Assembly (NCBI GenBank): GCA_963514095.1
Contig: OY741285.1
Coordinates: forward strand, 19,133,722-19,197,721
DNA: 64,000 nucleotides
Reading direction: 5' to 3'
Source: Eutrigla gurnardus
Lineage: Eukaryota; Chordata; Actinopteri; Perciformes; Triglidae
Below, piece by piece: positions 11,902 through 21,584 of the stretch. Below the pieces are notes generated by a model, which had not been told where the DNA came from, ran no database searches, and worked only from the letters and a program-made list of their open reading frames with translations. A program made the translations under genes and the position numbers. Numbering within the stretch: position 1 is the stretch's first letter; every line of letters starts with the position of its first letter.

Positions 11902-12109
11902 CGGATAAATACAATAAGTGTACAAACTTCTTGGTTACAGAAACATGGCGTATTAATTTTATGGGGTTATTTACTCCATAATGAAATAGCTCTGAATGAA
12001 CAACAGCTGAGCAGAAGCGCTTGTCGACCCCGACCGTCGCGGATAAATACGCGTCTGGTGTGAACAGAGGGGTGGCGGGCCGCGGCGCTTCCGCGGCCGG
12101 TGTGAACCA
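11549..12109. mobile_element. Inner GC-rich inverted-repeat element
   Basis: TGATTCACACCGGCCGCGG at 11549 and the reverse complement TGGTTCACACCGGCCGCGG (ending 12109) form a TIR of about 30 bp continuing into GCGCCGC. No exact TSD is visible. It is either a nested MITE or an internal palindromic part of the enclosing hAT. Confidence 0.5.
11861..11898. repeat. (CT)n microsatellite
   Basis: About 38 bp of uninterrupted CT. Confidence 0.95.
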
Positions 12110-12690
12110 GGCGTGAGACAGTGCAGCAATGTGGCGGCATATTCCCGGTGTGACCGAACCAAAGAGGAAAAATACAGAGGAGATAGGTGGAAAGGAAGGT
12201 GACAAAGAAGGCGAAACATTGATGAAACCTGCACTGTTAAAGTTTTCAATTTGCAATGTTTGAGATGAAAACATTGCTCTTTTCTAAGCATGTACTGCTC
12301 TATAATACTGTTATCTCAATGAAACGTACTGAAACAGATGTATATTCAACAAAAAGAGGCAATTTATTATTTGGCCGGTAAAAAATTTACTTGGCCGGTA
12401 GATTCTTTCATCTACTGGTCCCCTTGGCAGGTGAGCCAAAAAGTTAGTTTACAGCCCTGTTCCTATCTCGGTTTGTCGATACAATTCAACCAATCCAATC
12501 AACGGACAAACGTGCTGGCCAATTACAGAGGTTGGGGAGGCGGGTCATTGAGTCATACTCATGAGAGGGGCGCTGTTAGTACTTGACGTTCATGGTCGCA
12601 GTTGCTCATAGAGTCGCTAGTTAGCTGTGGTGTTCGGTATGGATATCCGTATTTTTTTCCCCAAAAATACGCGGACAAGAAGTGACGACG

Positions 12691-12850
12691 CACTTCTACT
12701 GGAAACGTCAGCACTGAAGTCCACAGTAACACTGGAGTAAACATTCATGCTAGGAGAGGTAGCTCCCTAGCTGCTGTAGCTACCTCTCCCAGTATGAATG
12801 TTTACTTCATTTACAGGTTGACATCAGTGCTTCTGTTTCAAGTAGAAGTG
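12691..12850. repeat. Hairpin with about 74-bp arms
   Basis: Bases 12691-12764 pair with 12778-12850. The inner 29 bp (12736-12764 against 12778-12806, around AGGAGAGGTAGCT) have only two mismatches; the outer part is more diverged but still clear (CACTTCTACT at 12691, AGTAGAAGTG at 12841). Loop of 13 bp. It could be a small foldback MITE or a snap-back duplication; a miRNA-like precursor is possible but unsupported. Confidence 0.75.
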
Positions 12851-13292
12851 AAGCTGTATGGTGCTATCTGAATGCCACAAACCTTATTGCTGTTCTTGAA
12901 TGAATGCTTGAGTTGAATAAATGGACACAGCACTACACTATTTTGTTTGTTTGCCGTGCAATGGCTTCGCGTCGCGGCGAGTTTTGAGAGACGGGGCGCT
13001 GCCTCCCGCAAGCTGTCGAAAATCTTTTAAACTGACCGTTGTCGATCTAAAATAAAGACAGATTCAGCAACTGCATAGCTTATTTCTCGCATAAAATGTT
13101 TTCAGAACACATTTCGGTGCTGACCGAAATGACCTAAATGTGCTAAAATAACGTTAATCACCTACGACTATACGATAATGTTAGTTAACGTTAGCTAACA
13201 GTTTGACAAGACCATCACTGTAAATTAAGGGAATGAACACAAACACTGCGTTAGGTTATGATTTTACAAAGGGAAGGGAAATGTATTCTTAC

Positions 13293-13571
13293 CTGATACA
13301 GCAGAACAGTTATAGAATGAAGTCCAAGTAATAGCTGACCAAACAGATCCGCCTGACCCTTCAACTGTGTCCATACTCCACTTTTTTGTTCTCCGTTGAA
13401 ATCCCACAACTCAGATTCGCTCCAAATGAAAACATGGCGAGCAGATGTAAAATAGTCCAGGTAATAATCCAGGTAATCGTTAGTGGTCAGGTAGTCCACT
13501 AGTGCACTATTGCCAGCGCGTACCCATTCAAACTGACGTATTTTCAAAAAGAAGGCGCGCACAGTTGTCAT
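13293..13571 (-). CDS. Candidate first exon of an unrecognised gene inside the CACTGTAA element
   Basis: The minus strand is open for 93 codons from an ATG at 13571 in a favourable context (GGCCAATGAC) to a consensus donor CAG|GTAAGA (exon end 13293). The product starts MTTVRAFFLKIRQFEWVRAG, contains NDYLDYYLDYF and ends in a hydrophobic stretch LFGQLLLGLHSITVLLYQ that could be a membrane segment or amphipathic helix. A pyrimidine-rich acceptor lies downstream at 10928 (CCCCCTCCCCCAG), but joining the two directly gives a stop after a few codons, so an exon may be missing or the reading is wrong. I do not recognise the family. It may be a transposon gene or a captured host exon. Confidence 0.3.
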
Positions 13572-13742
13572 TGGCCAGTTTTCGTGATGACAGCCACATC
13601 AACCAATCACATTCAAAGCAACATGGCAAGACAGCCAATAGCAATTGTATCAGCGTGGTATCCTTTTCTTTATCAAGAAAAGATGATAAAGAAATGTTTA
13701 TTTATTTTTATTTGTAGGCGGATATATATTTAATTACACAAG

Positions 13743-13785
13743 CATCTCTCTCTCTCTCGCTCTCGCTCTCTCTCTCTCTCTGTGT
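13743..13785. repeat. CT/CG-interrupted microsatellite
   Basis: CT repeats with two CG interruptions. Confidence 0.9.
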
Positions 13786-14229
13786 CACACCCGATCTACT
13801 GCATTATGTGTAAAGCACTATATAAACAAAGACGAGTTGACTTCACTTGATTTAAGCAAAATATCCAAAGCATCAATATTTTTACTGGTACTTGCATTAC
13901 TTGCTGCAACAGCAGATAAAGGCCTATTCCAGTTTAATGTAACATAGATATAGACATTATTTTAATTGGAATGTATAAATGCTAACGCACTCATATTTTT
14001 TTATTTTGCGATAATCATTGTTATTTAAGCATCATCCGAATTCAAGCTTTACCCATCAACATGTTTACAGATTGCCGTCATTGACCTGTTTTTGACCTCC
14101 CCACACATTACGCTGCCTTTAGCCACTGAAAGACGCGCCATACCTGTCTGCACAGACAGCCTGACCTGTACGTATTTTTGTTAGAATCATTGCCATTATA
14201 TCCAGACTTACAGTTTGAATATTAAAGTA

Positions 14230-14660
14230 CTCACTAGTCTAATACTATCTAGTCTAATCCAAAGTCTATACAAGTACTTTTATACCACATAGTACTAGTG
14301 AACTAATAAGATTTACCTTAACCTTACAGAGAAAAACGTTAGTATGGACATAAATCTTAATATAATGAGCTACATATTTAATTACAGAGTTTGAATGTAA
14401 AAGTACACAAATCTAAAACTAATAAGATTTACCTTAAAATTACAAAGAAAAACATTAGATTGTTTGTATGGAAATAAACCTTCACTACATATTTAATTGC
14501 AGGTTGAATGTATAGTTACATGCAAATGTGAAAATAATAAGATTTACTGTAAAATTACAGAGAAAAGTGTTAAGATTGTTTTTATGGACATAAACCTTTT
14601 TATTACATATTTAATTATAGAGAATTACTGTCATTTTACAATAATTTGTATTTCATTTAA
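14230..14660. repeat. Right subterminal AT-rich diverged tandem units
   Basis: Three to four related blocks contain AATAAGATTTACCTTAAAAT, AAAAACATTAGATTGTTT and CATATTTAATTACAG. They mirror the position of the left array in the CACTGTAA element but have a different unit. Confidence 0.55.
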
Positions 14661-15870
14661 GAAAACGGAAAGATAATGTATAATTAATATAGTATTTTCC
14701 TGTAAAAAAATGAGAAATAAATGTAGTTTGTCATTATTGTCATAATACTTAAAATAACAGGCAGATTGTTCATTTACTGATAAAGTCTGTAATTTTTACA
14801 GTTTTGTACACTATTTTCAAAGAACAGAAAAACTACTGTAAAAAATTAGTCATATACCGTAAAATTTGGATTTTTTTTTTTACAGTGTACAATAGTTATG
14901 AAGACACGTTTTTAAGTTGATGATGGTTTAAAAATGAAGTTTGTCCAGATATATTTTCTTCACTACTTTAGTGTACACTTTGTGTGTATTTGTGAAGCTT
15001 TAATGAAATAATGAATTCAACAACAAAATTGTTAGGCTATTCACTTTTTTTGAATTTTGAAGTGCATTTGTATTTGATCCTGCAGCTTTCTTTTACAATC
15101 TTCACAATATAAAGAACATTTAGATCAATGTACAAAAACTGCACACATGTGTTTCCACAGGAGATAGTCAGCCTTTAAACAGTATGAAACATTTAAACAC
15201 ACATTTGGTAGATACTAACACATATATAATCACATTCATGATATTTTGAACATCTTGACAATCTTAAAGTTGTACTCCGTAAGATTTGAGATACGTTGCT
15301 TCGAGTGGCCTCTTTGGCGGTAGATGGAACTGCAGGGGATCCTCTGGGTGTAATGTTAGAGACATTGAAAATACTTGGTGTTGAGCTTGAATCTGTCAAC
15401 CAGTGGCTCGTAGACAATAAGGTCTCTATGCATCTGGGCAAGACTGAATCAATCTTGTTTGGTACTAAAAGGAAGTTGGCAAAATCATCAAAATCTAAAT
15501 GTTAAAAGTGATGTGTAATGGGTCTGAAATTGTGTTGAGATCAAATGTCGCATACCTGGGTCTTAATCCGGATCAATCACTTATGGGTGAATCCATTGCA
15601 GCAAAAGTTTTGGACAAATGTGCCTGTAAATTTTTATATAAAAGTTTTTATTTCGCAAGACAAGGTTTCTAGATTTTACTGTAAAGGAATTATTGGCTCT
15701 GACTTTGATTCAATGTCACATTGATTTTGCTTGCTCTGCATGGTTTTCTGGGTTGACTGTGAAACTTTAAAAACAAATTAAAAGTGCTACAAAACAACGT
15801 TATTAGGTACCTGTTAAATGCACCCCCTCGTACACATATTGGTAGGGAGGAGTTTAATAAAGCTGGCCTA

Positions 15871-18103
15871 CACTCTTAGAAACAAGGGTTCCAATAGGGT
15901 TCTTCTACAAGGGCTGAGGTTCTACCTGGAACTATCTACAAATCTAAGTCTGTACCATTACCCACTGAGCTATCCGGCAGAAGGTGTAGATCAGGGACTC
16001 CTCTGACTCGCCACACTCACTCACAAAGCCAGGTTGACAACACCTTCATGTCAGTGGTCAGACAGAGGGAGCTGATCATGTGTCTGTTTAGCTTAGTCTG
16101 TACAATGTGTGACTTCTGCTTTTATGTCACAGGTTCAATTCCCATGTTGACAGATACCTTGCTGATTGCACTTCCAGACAATCAGCTCAGTTGGCTAGGA
16201 GCTGGTTCTTGGTGCCAGACGATGTGGTTCAAGCCCCAGCAAGGGGGCAAAATTTTAGAGTCATGGTAAATGTTTGTCAAAAACATCAGATCAGAATTTT
16301 ACCTCAAAAACTGTTTTTTTGGGGGGGGGGGGTTTACAGGGGTTTCAAATCTGCCTGCGCGACAGTGAATGGCATACTCAATTTGTGAAGCCACAGTTGA
16401 GTTGCCACTTGCCAATTAGCTCAGTGTGATAGACAATGGTCTTTGGTTCCAGAAATTGTGGATTTCAGCCTCAACTGGTGCAAAATTAACATTACAATGT
16501 CAACTGTCTTGCCTTCCTATTCTCCTGTTTGTTGCTCAGAATTGCCTAAATTTGCCAAATATAGCCCGGAACCGACCCATCGCTGCGTAGCAGCTATAAT
16601 TGTGTTTATTTTTTAAAAGTTTAGTTGCACTACTCCCTTCTTCAGGAGGAAATGACACACAGCAAAGAAATAGCTGGGGGAATTGAACCCTGGGTCCCTG
16701 CAGCAAGTCCCTATACGACTCACTGGACAATGGCTTTTGAAAGTTTGAAAGTCAGGTGATCTAGAGATACAGTTTGAGGTTGTGAGTTCAAGGCCTGGTT
16801 GATGCAGAGTGATCATGTTAATGCCTACTGAGGTGATGTGTGGATTAGTGACAGACAATTTGAAAAATATTAAACACTTATTTTACAGACAATTTTACTC
16901 ATGTATTTGTCTCCTCCTCATACTTTTCCATGATCGGCCTCATCCCATGGCTGCTGTACCCTGCTGTACCCTGCTGACTGGCTTATTCAAGTTGTGAAGC
17001 TGCACATAAGTTCAGTGATAAAGGAAGGTCTTTGATGTCAGAGGCCAAGCCTTAACTGATGCAAAAATCATATTGTAATGCTGACTTTGGGGCTACCGCA
17101 TCAGGGTTTGTTGATGCCGGGAATTGAACCTTGATCTCCCAGGGGAAAGGGCGAGGTTTGGTGTGTTGGGCCTGGGAGCTGGCCCCATGGTGGTTGTTAA
17201 GAGCTGGTTGCCCACAATGGATTGCACCATATGGTCTGGTCTTCCCCCTCTACAAACCAGGTGTGACATACCAATAGTGATTACTGTGAACAGAACAGAA
17301 CAAAGAAGAACAGAAGAGAGAGAGAACAGAAGACACTTCAGAGAATCAAGGTGAGCTAAATATAATATCTTATTTCAGCATGCTTGACCCTAGCTGAGGA
17401 CCTTTATGGTGAAAGTTGGACTAAGCATTTGTTTCTTGTTATGTTTTGTTCGTTTGCTTGTTTTTTTGTTTTCTTGTAGAAATGACTTACACAGCTTGGA
17501 CGAAAGCCGAAGTGTGCCATTGTTACATAACACTGAAAAGTATTTAAACATTATTTAAATTGATGTGAAAACTTTGCTGGGTTCCTTCACTTGCTCATGA
17601 TTCTGTTACACTGTCACAATTAGTACGTACAGTTGGTACTCTGATTTCTTTCATTGGACCATGCATTATTTTATTGTTTGTATAATAAGGTGCAGTAAAT
17701 GCAATAAGTGCACCTTGGATTGATGGAACTAAAACTCTTTATTGTCTCCCCTTTCTGCCATGTCACCATTGCTGGAGATTACACAAATTCACCTACTGAG
17801 GACAGCATGATCTGTCTGGCCTGTTATGTTGCTGATTCCACTGGACCTATGCTGACTTTTGACCTGTTCTCCCCTGGGACCTACACAGCCTGTTCTGTTG
17901 GACTATCTTTAAATAAATGTTTTTCTCAAAAAATGTTTTGAATATTTGTTCAATGACAACATGATAAATGACCACAATATAATATGAGGACTATTATATA
18001 TATAATTTATATAGGTAATACCTGGAGCCAAAAATGGTTCTCCTATGAGGACAAGCCGAAGAACCTTATATGGTTCTACTTAGCACTTTTATTTCTAAGA
18101 GTG
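15871..18103. mobile_element. TIR element with CACTCTTAGAAA ends, TA duplication
   Basis: CACTCTTAGAAACAAGGGTT begins at 15871 and TTTCTAAGAGTG ends at 18103, flanked by TA (15869-15870, 18104-18105). Subterminal AGGGTTCTTC/GAAGAACC motifs also pair. Precise removal restores the interrupted LINE protein, which confirms both boundaries. The 2.2-kb interior has no transposase but is filled with tRNA-like segments in both orientations. CACT-type ends with TA might indicate EnSpm/CACTA or another TA-inserting group. Confidence 0.8.
15917..17175. repeat. Array of degenerate tRNA-like segments, both orientations
   Basis: A-box/B-box-like pieces recur. Minus, about 15917-15981: GGATAGCTCAGTGGGTAATG. 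Plus, about 16176: CAGCTCAGTTGGCTAGGAGC, then GTGGTTCAAGCCCC. Plus, about 16416: TTAGCTCAGTGTGATAGACA. Minus, about 16670-16735: GGGTTCAATTCCCCC. Plus, about 16745: GAGTTCAAGGCC. Plus, about 17004. Minus, about 17110: AGGTTCAATTCCCGG. None folds into an intact tRNA by eye. Spacing of same-strand copies is about 240-330 bp, suggesting old tandem duplication. Confidence 0.55.
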
Positions 18104-18920
18104 TACTACCTGTTCATAGTTGAGCAACTTAAGTTGAACCATATGTTTAACATTGTTAATGGTAAGGCCCCCAAATATTTAAATGCTAACATAAACATGG
18201 TTCACACACAGCATAGGCATAACACCAGGGCTAGCATTCGTTCCTGCGTAGTACCTAAAGTGAATAATGCAGGTAAACATTCTTTCTTTTACACTGTTAA
18301 TGGCATGCAATAGCGTAACTACTGCTACTCAACTCGTATCATCTAGTGGAATTTTTAAAAGACAGGTTAAGCAGATTTTCCACAAGGTGGATAATTACTG
18401 ATATTTTTTTATTAATTCAGTTTTGGTTTTTCTTATTTCTTAGTGTTCTGTGTTGTGTCCTTGTCCTTGTCTAGTTGTTTTATGTGTAACACCAAGGACC
18501 ATGCTGGAAATAAGTGTTATACTTTTGCATGTTATCCTTTTGGATTTTCCGTTTTATGTGTTTTTGATCCAGAAATAAATCAATCAATCAAAAAAAATTG
18601 ACTGTATGACGTCAGTTGTGATCCAGTTTTTTCCATCGTTGGCGGTCACTTTGCTTCTTGATGACTTTCCTTCTTCACTTCCATTAGTTTGTTGTTTCTT
18701 TTTCTTGGGACTGGAAGTTGAATGGTCTTCTTTCTCTGGCTGTTGATCCTCCATTGTGAGTCAGCAGTACTGAAATGTACCTGGTCAAACACTTTAGACT
18801 AGAGGGAGCCTGACTCAGCAGTTGGAAGTTACCGATTTCCGATTACAAGTTAACACGGTGGCCAAATTTCACTGCTAAATATGACTAGGGTTAGCTACAT
18901 GTAGTAGTACATATTCCATC

Positions 18921-19325
18921 ATTTACATCTACATTTAGGGCATTTAGCAGACGCTTTTGTCCAAAGCGACTTACAATTAGTACATTTGTCAAAAGAGAGA
19001 AACCACAACATATCATTGCCGATAAAGTAGCTAAAAAAATAGAAAAAGTGTTAGGTCCTCGTCTGAGTAAAGCAGTAGCTGTTCAGCAAGGATACAATAG
19101 TGCTATGATCAAAGTGCTATAGGTAAGAACATAGTTTTTTTTTTTTTTTTTGGGGGGGGGGGGGGGGGTTGTTAGTGGGTCATGCTATGCAGAGTCAAGG
19201 TGTCTGAACAGGTGAGTCTTGAGCCTCTTTCGGAAGATGGCAAGTGACTCTGCTGTCCTGACATTGTTCGGGAGTTCGTTCCACCACTGAGTTGTGCGTG
19301 TTGAGTTGGCAAGGGAGGGGACTTG
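18921..19325 (-). mobile_element. L2-clade LINE 3' end
   Basis: Minus-strand copy beginning with the 3' tail (plus strand ACATTTAGGGCATTTAGCAG) and the stretch equivalent to GTCGCTTTGGACAAAAGCGT, extending into the C-terminal coding part (WWNELPNNVRT-like, about 19210-19290). It contains a T/G homopolymer at 19135-19170. 5'-truncated, non-functional. Same family as the copies at 27661, 58555 and 63158. Confidence 0.85.
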
Positions 19326-19572
19326 AAATCCTGAACTTAAGATTGTGAAAAATTAAGTCATCAAGCCAATTCAATTAACTTACTGCAACTTGAATTTAGC
19401 TTGAAATTAATTTACGCAGAAGTTTGAGTTTAAATGACTCACAATATTAAGTTGATGTAATGTTTGTAACTTAAAAGTTGTATCTAAATCAATACATTGG
19501 ATTTTTTAATTTGTAGCCATGCATTTTATTAAGTGGTAGTAAAACATCCCCTGAATTATTTTTTAGAGTGTA

Positions 19573-20240
19573 TAAATAGGCTGCAGTTGTATTTTATTTG
19601 CTGTTTTGCTAGCAGCAGCGCCGGTTGATGAACAGCTGTTTTGAGGCTTCTGGAGGATTATTAAATTTGTGATTTTTACCTGCCTCTTTCATAGCAATCC
19701 TTGACATATATCCTTCCATTTTTGGGGGGATTTTCATCCCACATCACGGCATGAGAACAGATGGCTTGGCACCCGAAAGATTTCAGATAAACTAAAAAAA
19801 AAAAAAAGGAAGAGTAAAGGGGGGAAGGGACCGAGATTCAATAAACCCATCTGCTCACAGATGGATGCAGAATTAATTTGAGGCTGTTAGGATGGTCTTG
19901 CAGAAGGTGGGATTGGGGGCTGAAAGAGGAAAGAGATGGGGAGGTTAACAAGCTCCCAGAATGCAGCTGGTCTAGTTTGTGGGGCTGGTGAAGACAGTCA
20001 TTAGGTTTTTGTTATTTTGTTTTGTTTTGTTTGACATTATGATTGGTGCACAAAGCGGGCTGATATTCACCAGTACCTGGTACCGGCCTCCCCAGACTCT
20101 TTTCCGCCACATCAAGTTTTCTGGGGGATGTGAACTTTTTGTGAAATAATCAGTGAATTGTTCATCAGATCTTGTTTTTTATTTCTGAACAGAAAAAAAA
20201 AATCAATGAATCATTAATTAAAATTCATCTGAATCTGCTC
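19573..20240. other. No recognisable gene
   Basis: AT-rich non-coding DNA with a short A run at 19793-19806; no TIR, exon or RNA gene seen. Confidence 0.5.
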
Positions 20241-20249
20241 TTTGTGCTT

Positions 20250-20516
20250 TATGCTTAACATATACCACCTTATTACTTTTACTTCTTTAAATTTTTTATC
20301 TCTTTTTTTTTGCACATTCCTGAACAGCTCTTCTGTCTTTATTTATCAATCGTTCCACACTTTATGTCTCTGTTTATATTGTATAAATTATAGTCATTGT
20401 TTGTTTATTGTTGTATGTGTACAATGTATGCACCTTATTCACAAAGACAAATTCCTCATTGGTGTGAAATCCTTCTTGTTAATAAATCTGTTTCTGATTC
20501 TGATTCTGAACAGGAT
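20250..20516 (+). mobile_element. LINE-type 3' untranslated tail with TTCTGA repeat
   Basis: The end GTTAATAAATCTGTTTCTGA followed by repeated TTCTGATTCTGA is a common 3' tail of fish non-LTR elements. The preceding T-rich sequence has no recognisable coding part, so this is a severely 5'-truncated copy. Confidence 0.6.
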
Positions 20517-20837
20517 ATGATTTTACGGGTCAAAACCTTTCCAGGAGAATTAAATGTTAAGATGAATACTGGGATAAAATACGTTTTCAATAGCACATTT
20601 TTGGTTTTAAGCTTTTTGAAATCTATCAATAGTCATAGAAATGATTAAAAATTATGTCAAATTGTTTATTTTTTTAAACAAGTTTTCTTGAGAAGACCAC
20701 CTACCACTTGTATCTTTTATTCACTGTAGAAATTCAGAATGTGTCTCTTTATCCTGCTGCATAACGCATAATGTACGAGCATCCAGCCTGGGCCACCGCT
20801 CCTGAAACCTGAAGAAATAGCTGACACGGCCAAGCCT

Positions 20838-20842
20838 CTGCC

Positions 20843-20875
<33 letters not shown>

Positions 20876-20962
20876 GCCTGCCTGCCTCCCTGCCTGTCTG
20901 TCTGTCTGTCTGCCTCCCTGCCTGCCTGTCTGTCCGCCTGCATGCCTGCTTGTCTGCCTACC
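20838..20962. repeat. Tetranucleotide CTGT/CTGC array
   Basis: CTGT units with CTGC and CTCC variants over about 125 bp. The 114-codon open frame across it on the minus strand (RQADRQTDRQ) is a repeat artefact. Confidence 0.95.
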
Positions 20963-20969
20963 TGTTTAG

Positions 20970-21027
20970 CAGGCTGGTGATGGTTCCAGGCTGGTGATGG
21001 GCCCAGGCTGGTGATGGTTCCAGGCTG
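20970..21027. repeat. 17-bp minisatellite, three copies
   Basis: CAGGCTGGTGATGGTTC and near-copies in tandem, directly after the tetranucleotide array. Confidence 0.85.
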
Positions 21028-21411
21028 CCTATTATATATTCCAAATTGATGTGCTACAAATAAATCAAGTTTTAACACTATGGGTAAACACACAGGTGAT
21101 TCCAGTGTGTTTCAGTGCAAATATTAAGAGTTTTAAGCACATTTTTGCTGATTATCAGGATGATATCATGAATCACAATCATCATCAGACTATTTTATGT
21201 TGAGGAATTCCCGAGCATCATCTGATCCAATTTAATTATAATGTGAAGCACATTGAGTTTACTTGTAATTAAATGAAATGGCTACGTGACATGTGTGTTT
21301 CATCTTGCTCTTAACGGCTGAATTTGGGTAAAATGTGATGCTGGGAGGCATCAGTCACTAGTGACCCCCTTCACTCCACTTGGGTCACCCCTTCTCTCCT
21401 TCTCTCCGCAG

Positions 21412-21584
21412 TCTCTCATATTCCTGGGCTGCGTGGCGGCGGCGGGGCTCGGCCTCAACCTGCTGTGCCTCGCTGTCTACCTGAGCTGCCTGTGCTGCTG
21501 CCACAAAGACGAGGAGGAGGAGAGCAAGAAGCCCAACTCCTGCTGCGTGACCTGGTCGGCCGTCGCCGCCGGCCTCATCACATG
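21412..21584 (+). CDS. ttyh2: ttyh2 coding exon (second exon): TM1 and start of TM2
   Basis: Exon between a strong acceptor (TTCTCTCCGCAG, AG at 21410-21411) and donor G|GTGAGA at 21585. It encodes SLIFLGCVAAAGLGLNLLCL then AVYLSCLCCCHKDEEEES and a segment ending CCVTWSAVAAGLIT; the last two bases (TG) start a split Cys codon completed by the next exon (phase 2). The content is TM1 (first about 22 residues), a Cys-rich and acidic loop, and the beginning of TM2, as in tweety-family proteins. Among TTYH1/2/3 the string GLNL..CCxTWxAVxAGLI is closest to TTYH2. Tweety proteins are plasma-membrane dimers first described as large-conductance chloride channels; recent structures question a classical pore and suggest lipid-related roles. 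The first exon is not visible in the window. Confidence 0.95.

Larger units (their letters stand above)
11237..12459. mobile_element. Non-autonomous hAT element with perfect 8-bp TSD
   Basis: CAGGGCGGTC starts at 11237 and TTACAGCCCTG ends at 12459. The flanks are an exact 8-bp duplication TTCCTATC (11229-11236, 12460-12467). CAGGG ends plus an 8-bp TSD define hAT. No transposase frame is visible. It contains a further GC-rich inverted pair (11549-12109) and a CT microsatellite. Confidence 0.85.
9749..14887. mobile_element. DNA transposon with CACTGTAA ends, TA duplication
   Basis: CACTGTAAGAAAAAA begins at 9749 and TTTTTTTACAGTG ends at 14887, with TA on both sides (9747-9748, 14888-14889). 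Removing it joins the flanks of the outer element. Both subterminal parts are made of short AT-rich tandem units rich in ATTTTACAGA/AAATTACAG. The CACTG ends with a 2-bp TSD resemble EnSpm/CACTA elements, but other TA-inserting groups are possible. The interior holds a hAT insertion (11237-12459), a hairpin and a candidate exon on the minus strand (13293-13571). Confidence 0.65.
15290..18595 (+). pseudogene. Non-LTR retrotransposon (LINE) 3' relic, split by an insertion
   Basis: Plus-strand fragments of a LINE ORF2 3' region: NQWLVDNKVSMHLGKTESIL at about 15400-15460 (after the YADD position of such proteins), more broken pieces to about 15868, then, after a 2.2-kb insertion, VEQLKLNHMFNIVNGKAP and a segment ending about 18310. 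If the insertion and one TA are removed, the flanks join in frame as NKAGLLPV..VEQLKL, matching the usual order in these proteins. The tail is AAATAAATCAATCAATCAAA, an AATC repeat. Frameshifts and stops make it dead. I cannot name the clade with confidence. Confidence 0.75.
9517..19570. mobile_element. Outer element with CACTCTAAA termini and TA duplication
   Basis: Left terminus CACTCTAAA at 9517 and right terminus TTTAGAGTG ending at 19570 are each flanked by TA (9515-9516, 19571-19572). Subterminal regions on both sides carry AACTTAAGTT-type motifs, as in a common fish MITE. Most of the 10-kb span is later insertions: a CACTGTAA element (9749-14887), a LINE relic, a CACTCTTAGAAA element and an L2 tail. 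The remaining core is short. The pairing is an inference, because the two ends are 10 kb apart and a TA TSD is weak evidence. Confidence 0.45.

Noticed and set aside
20749..21093. 114-codon frame with RQADRQTDRQ repeats
   Set aside because: Direct translation of the CTGT/CTGC tetranucleotide array.
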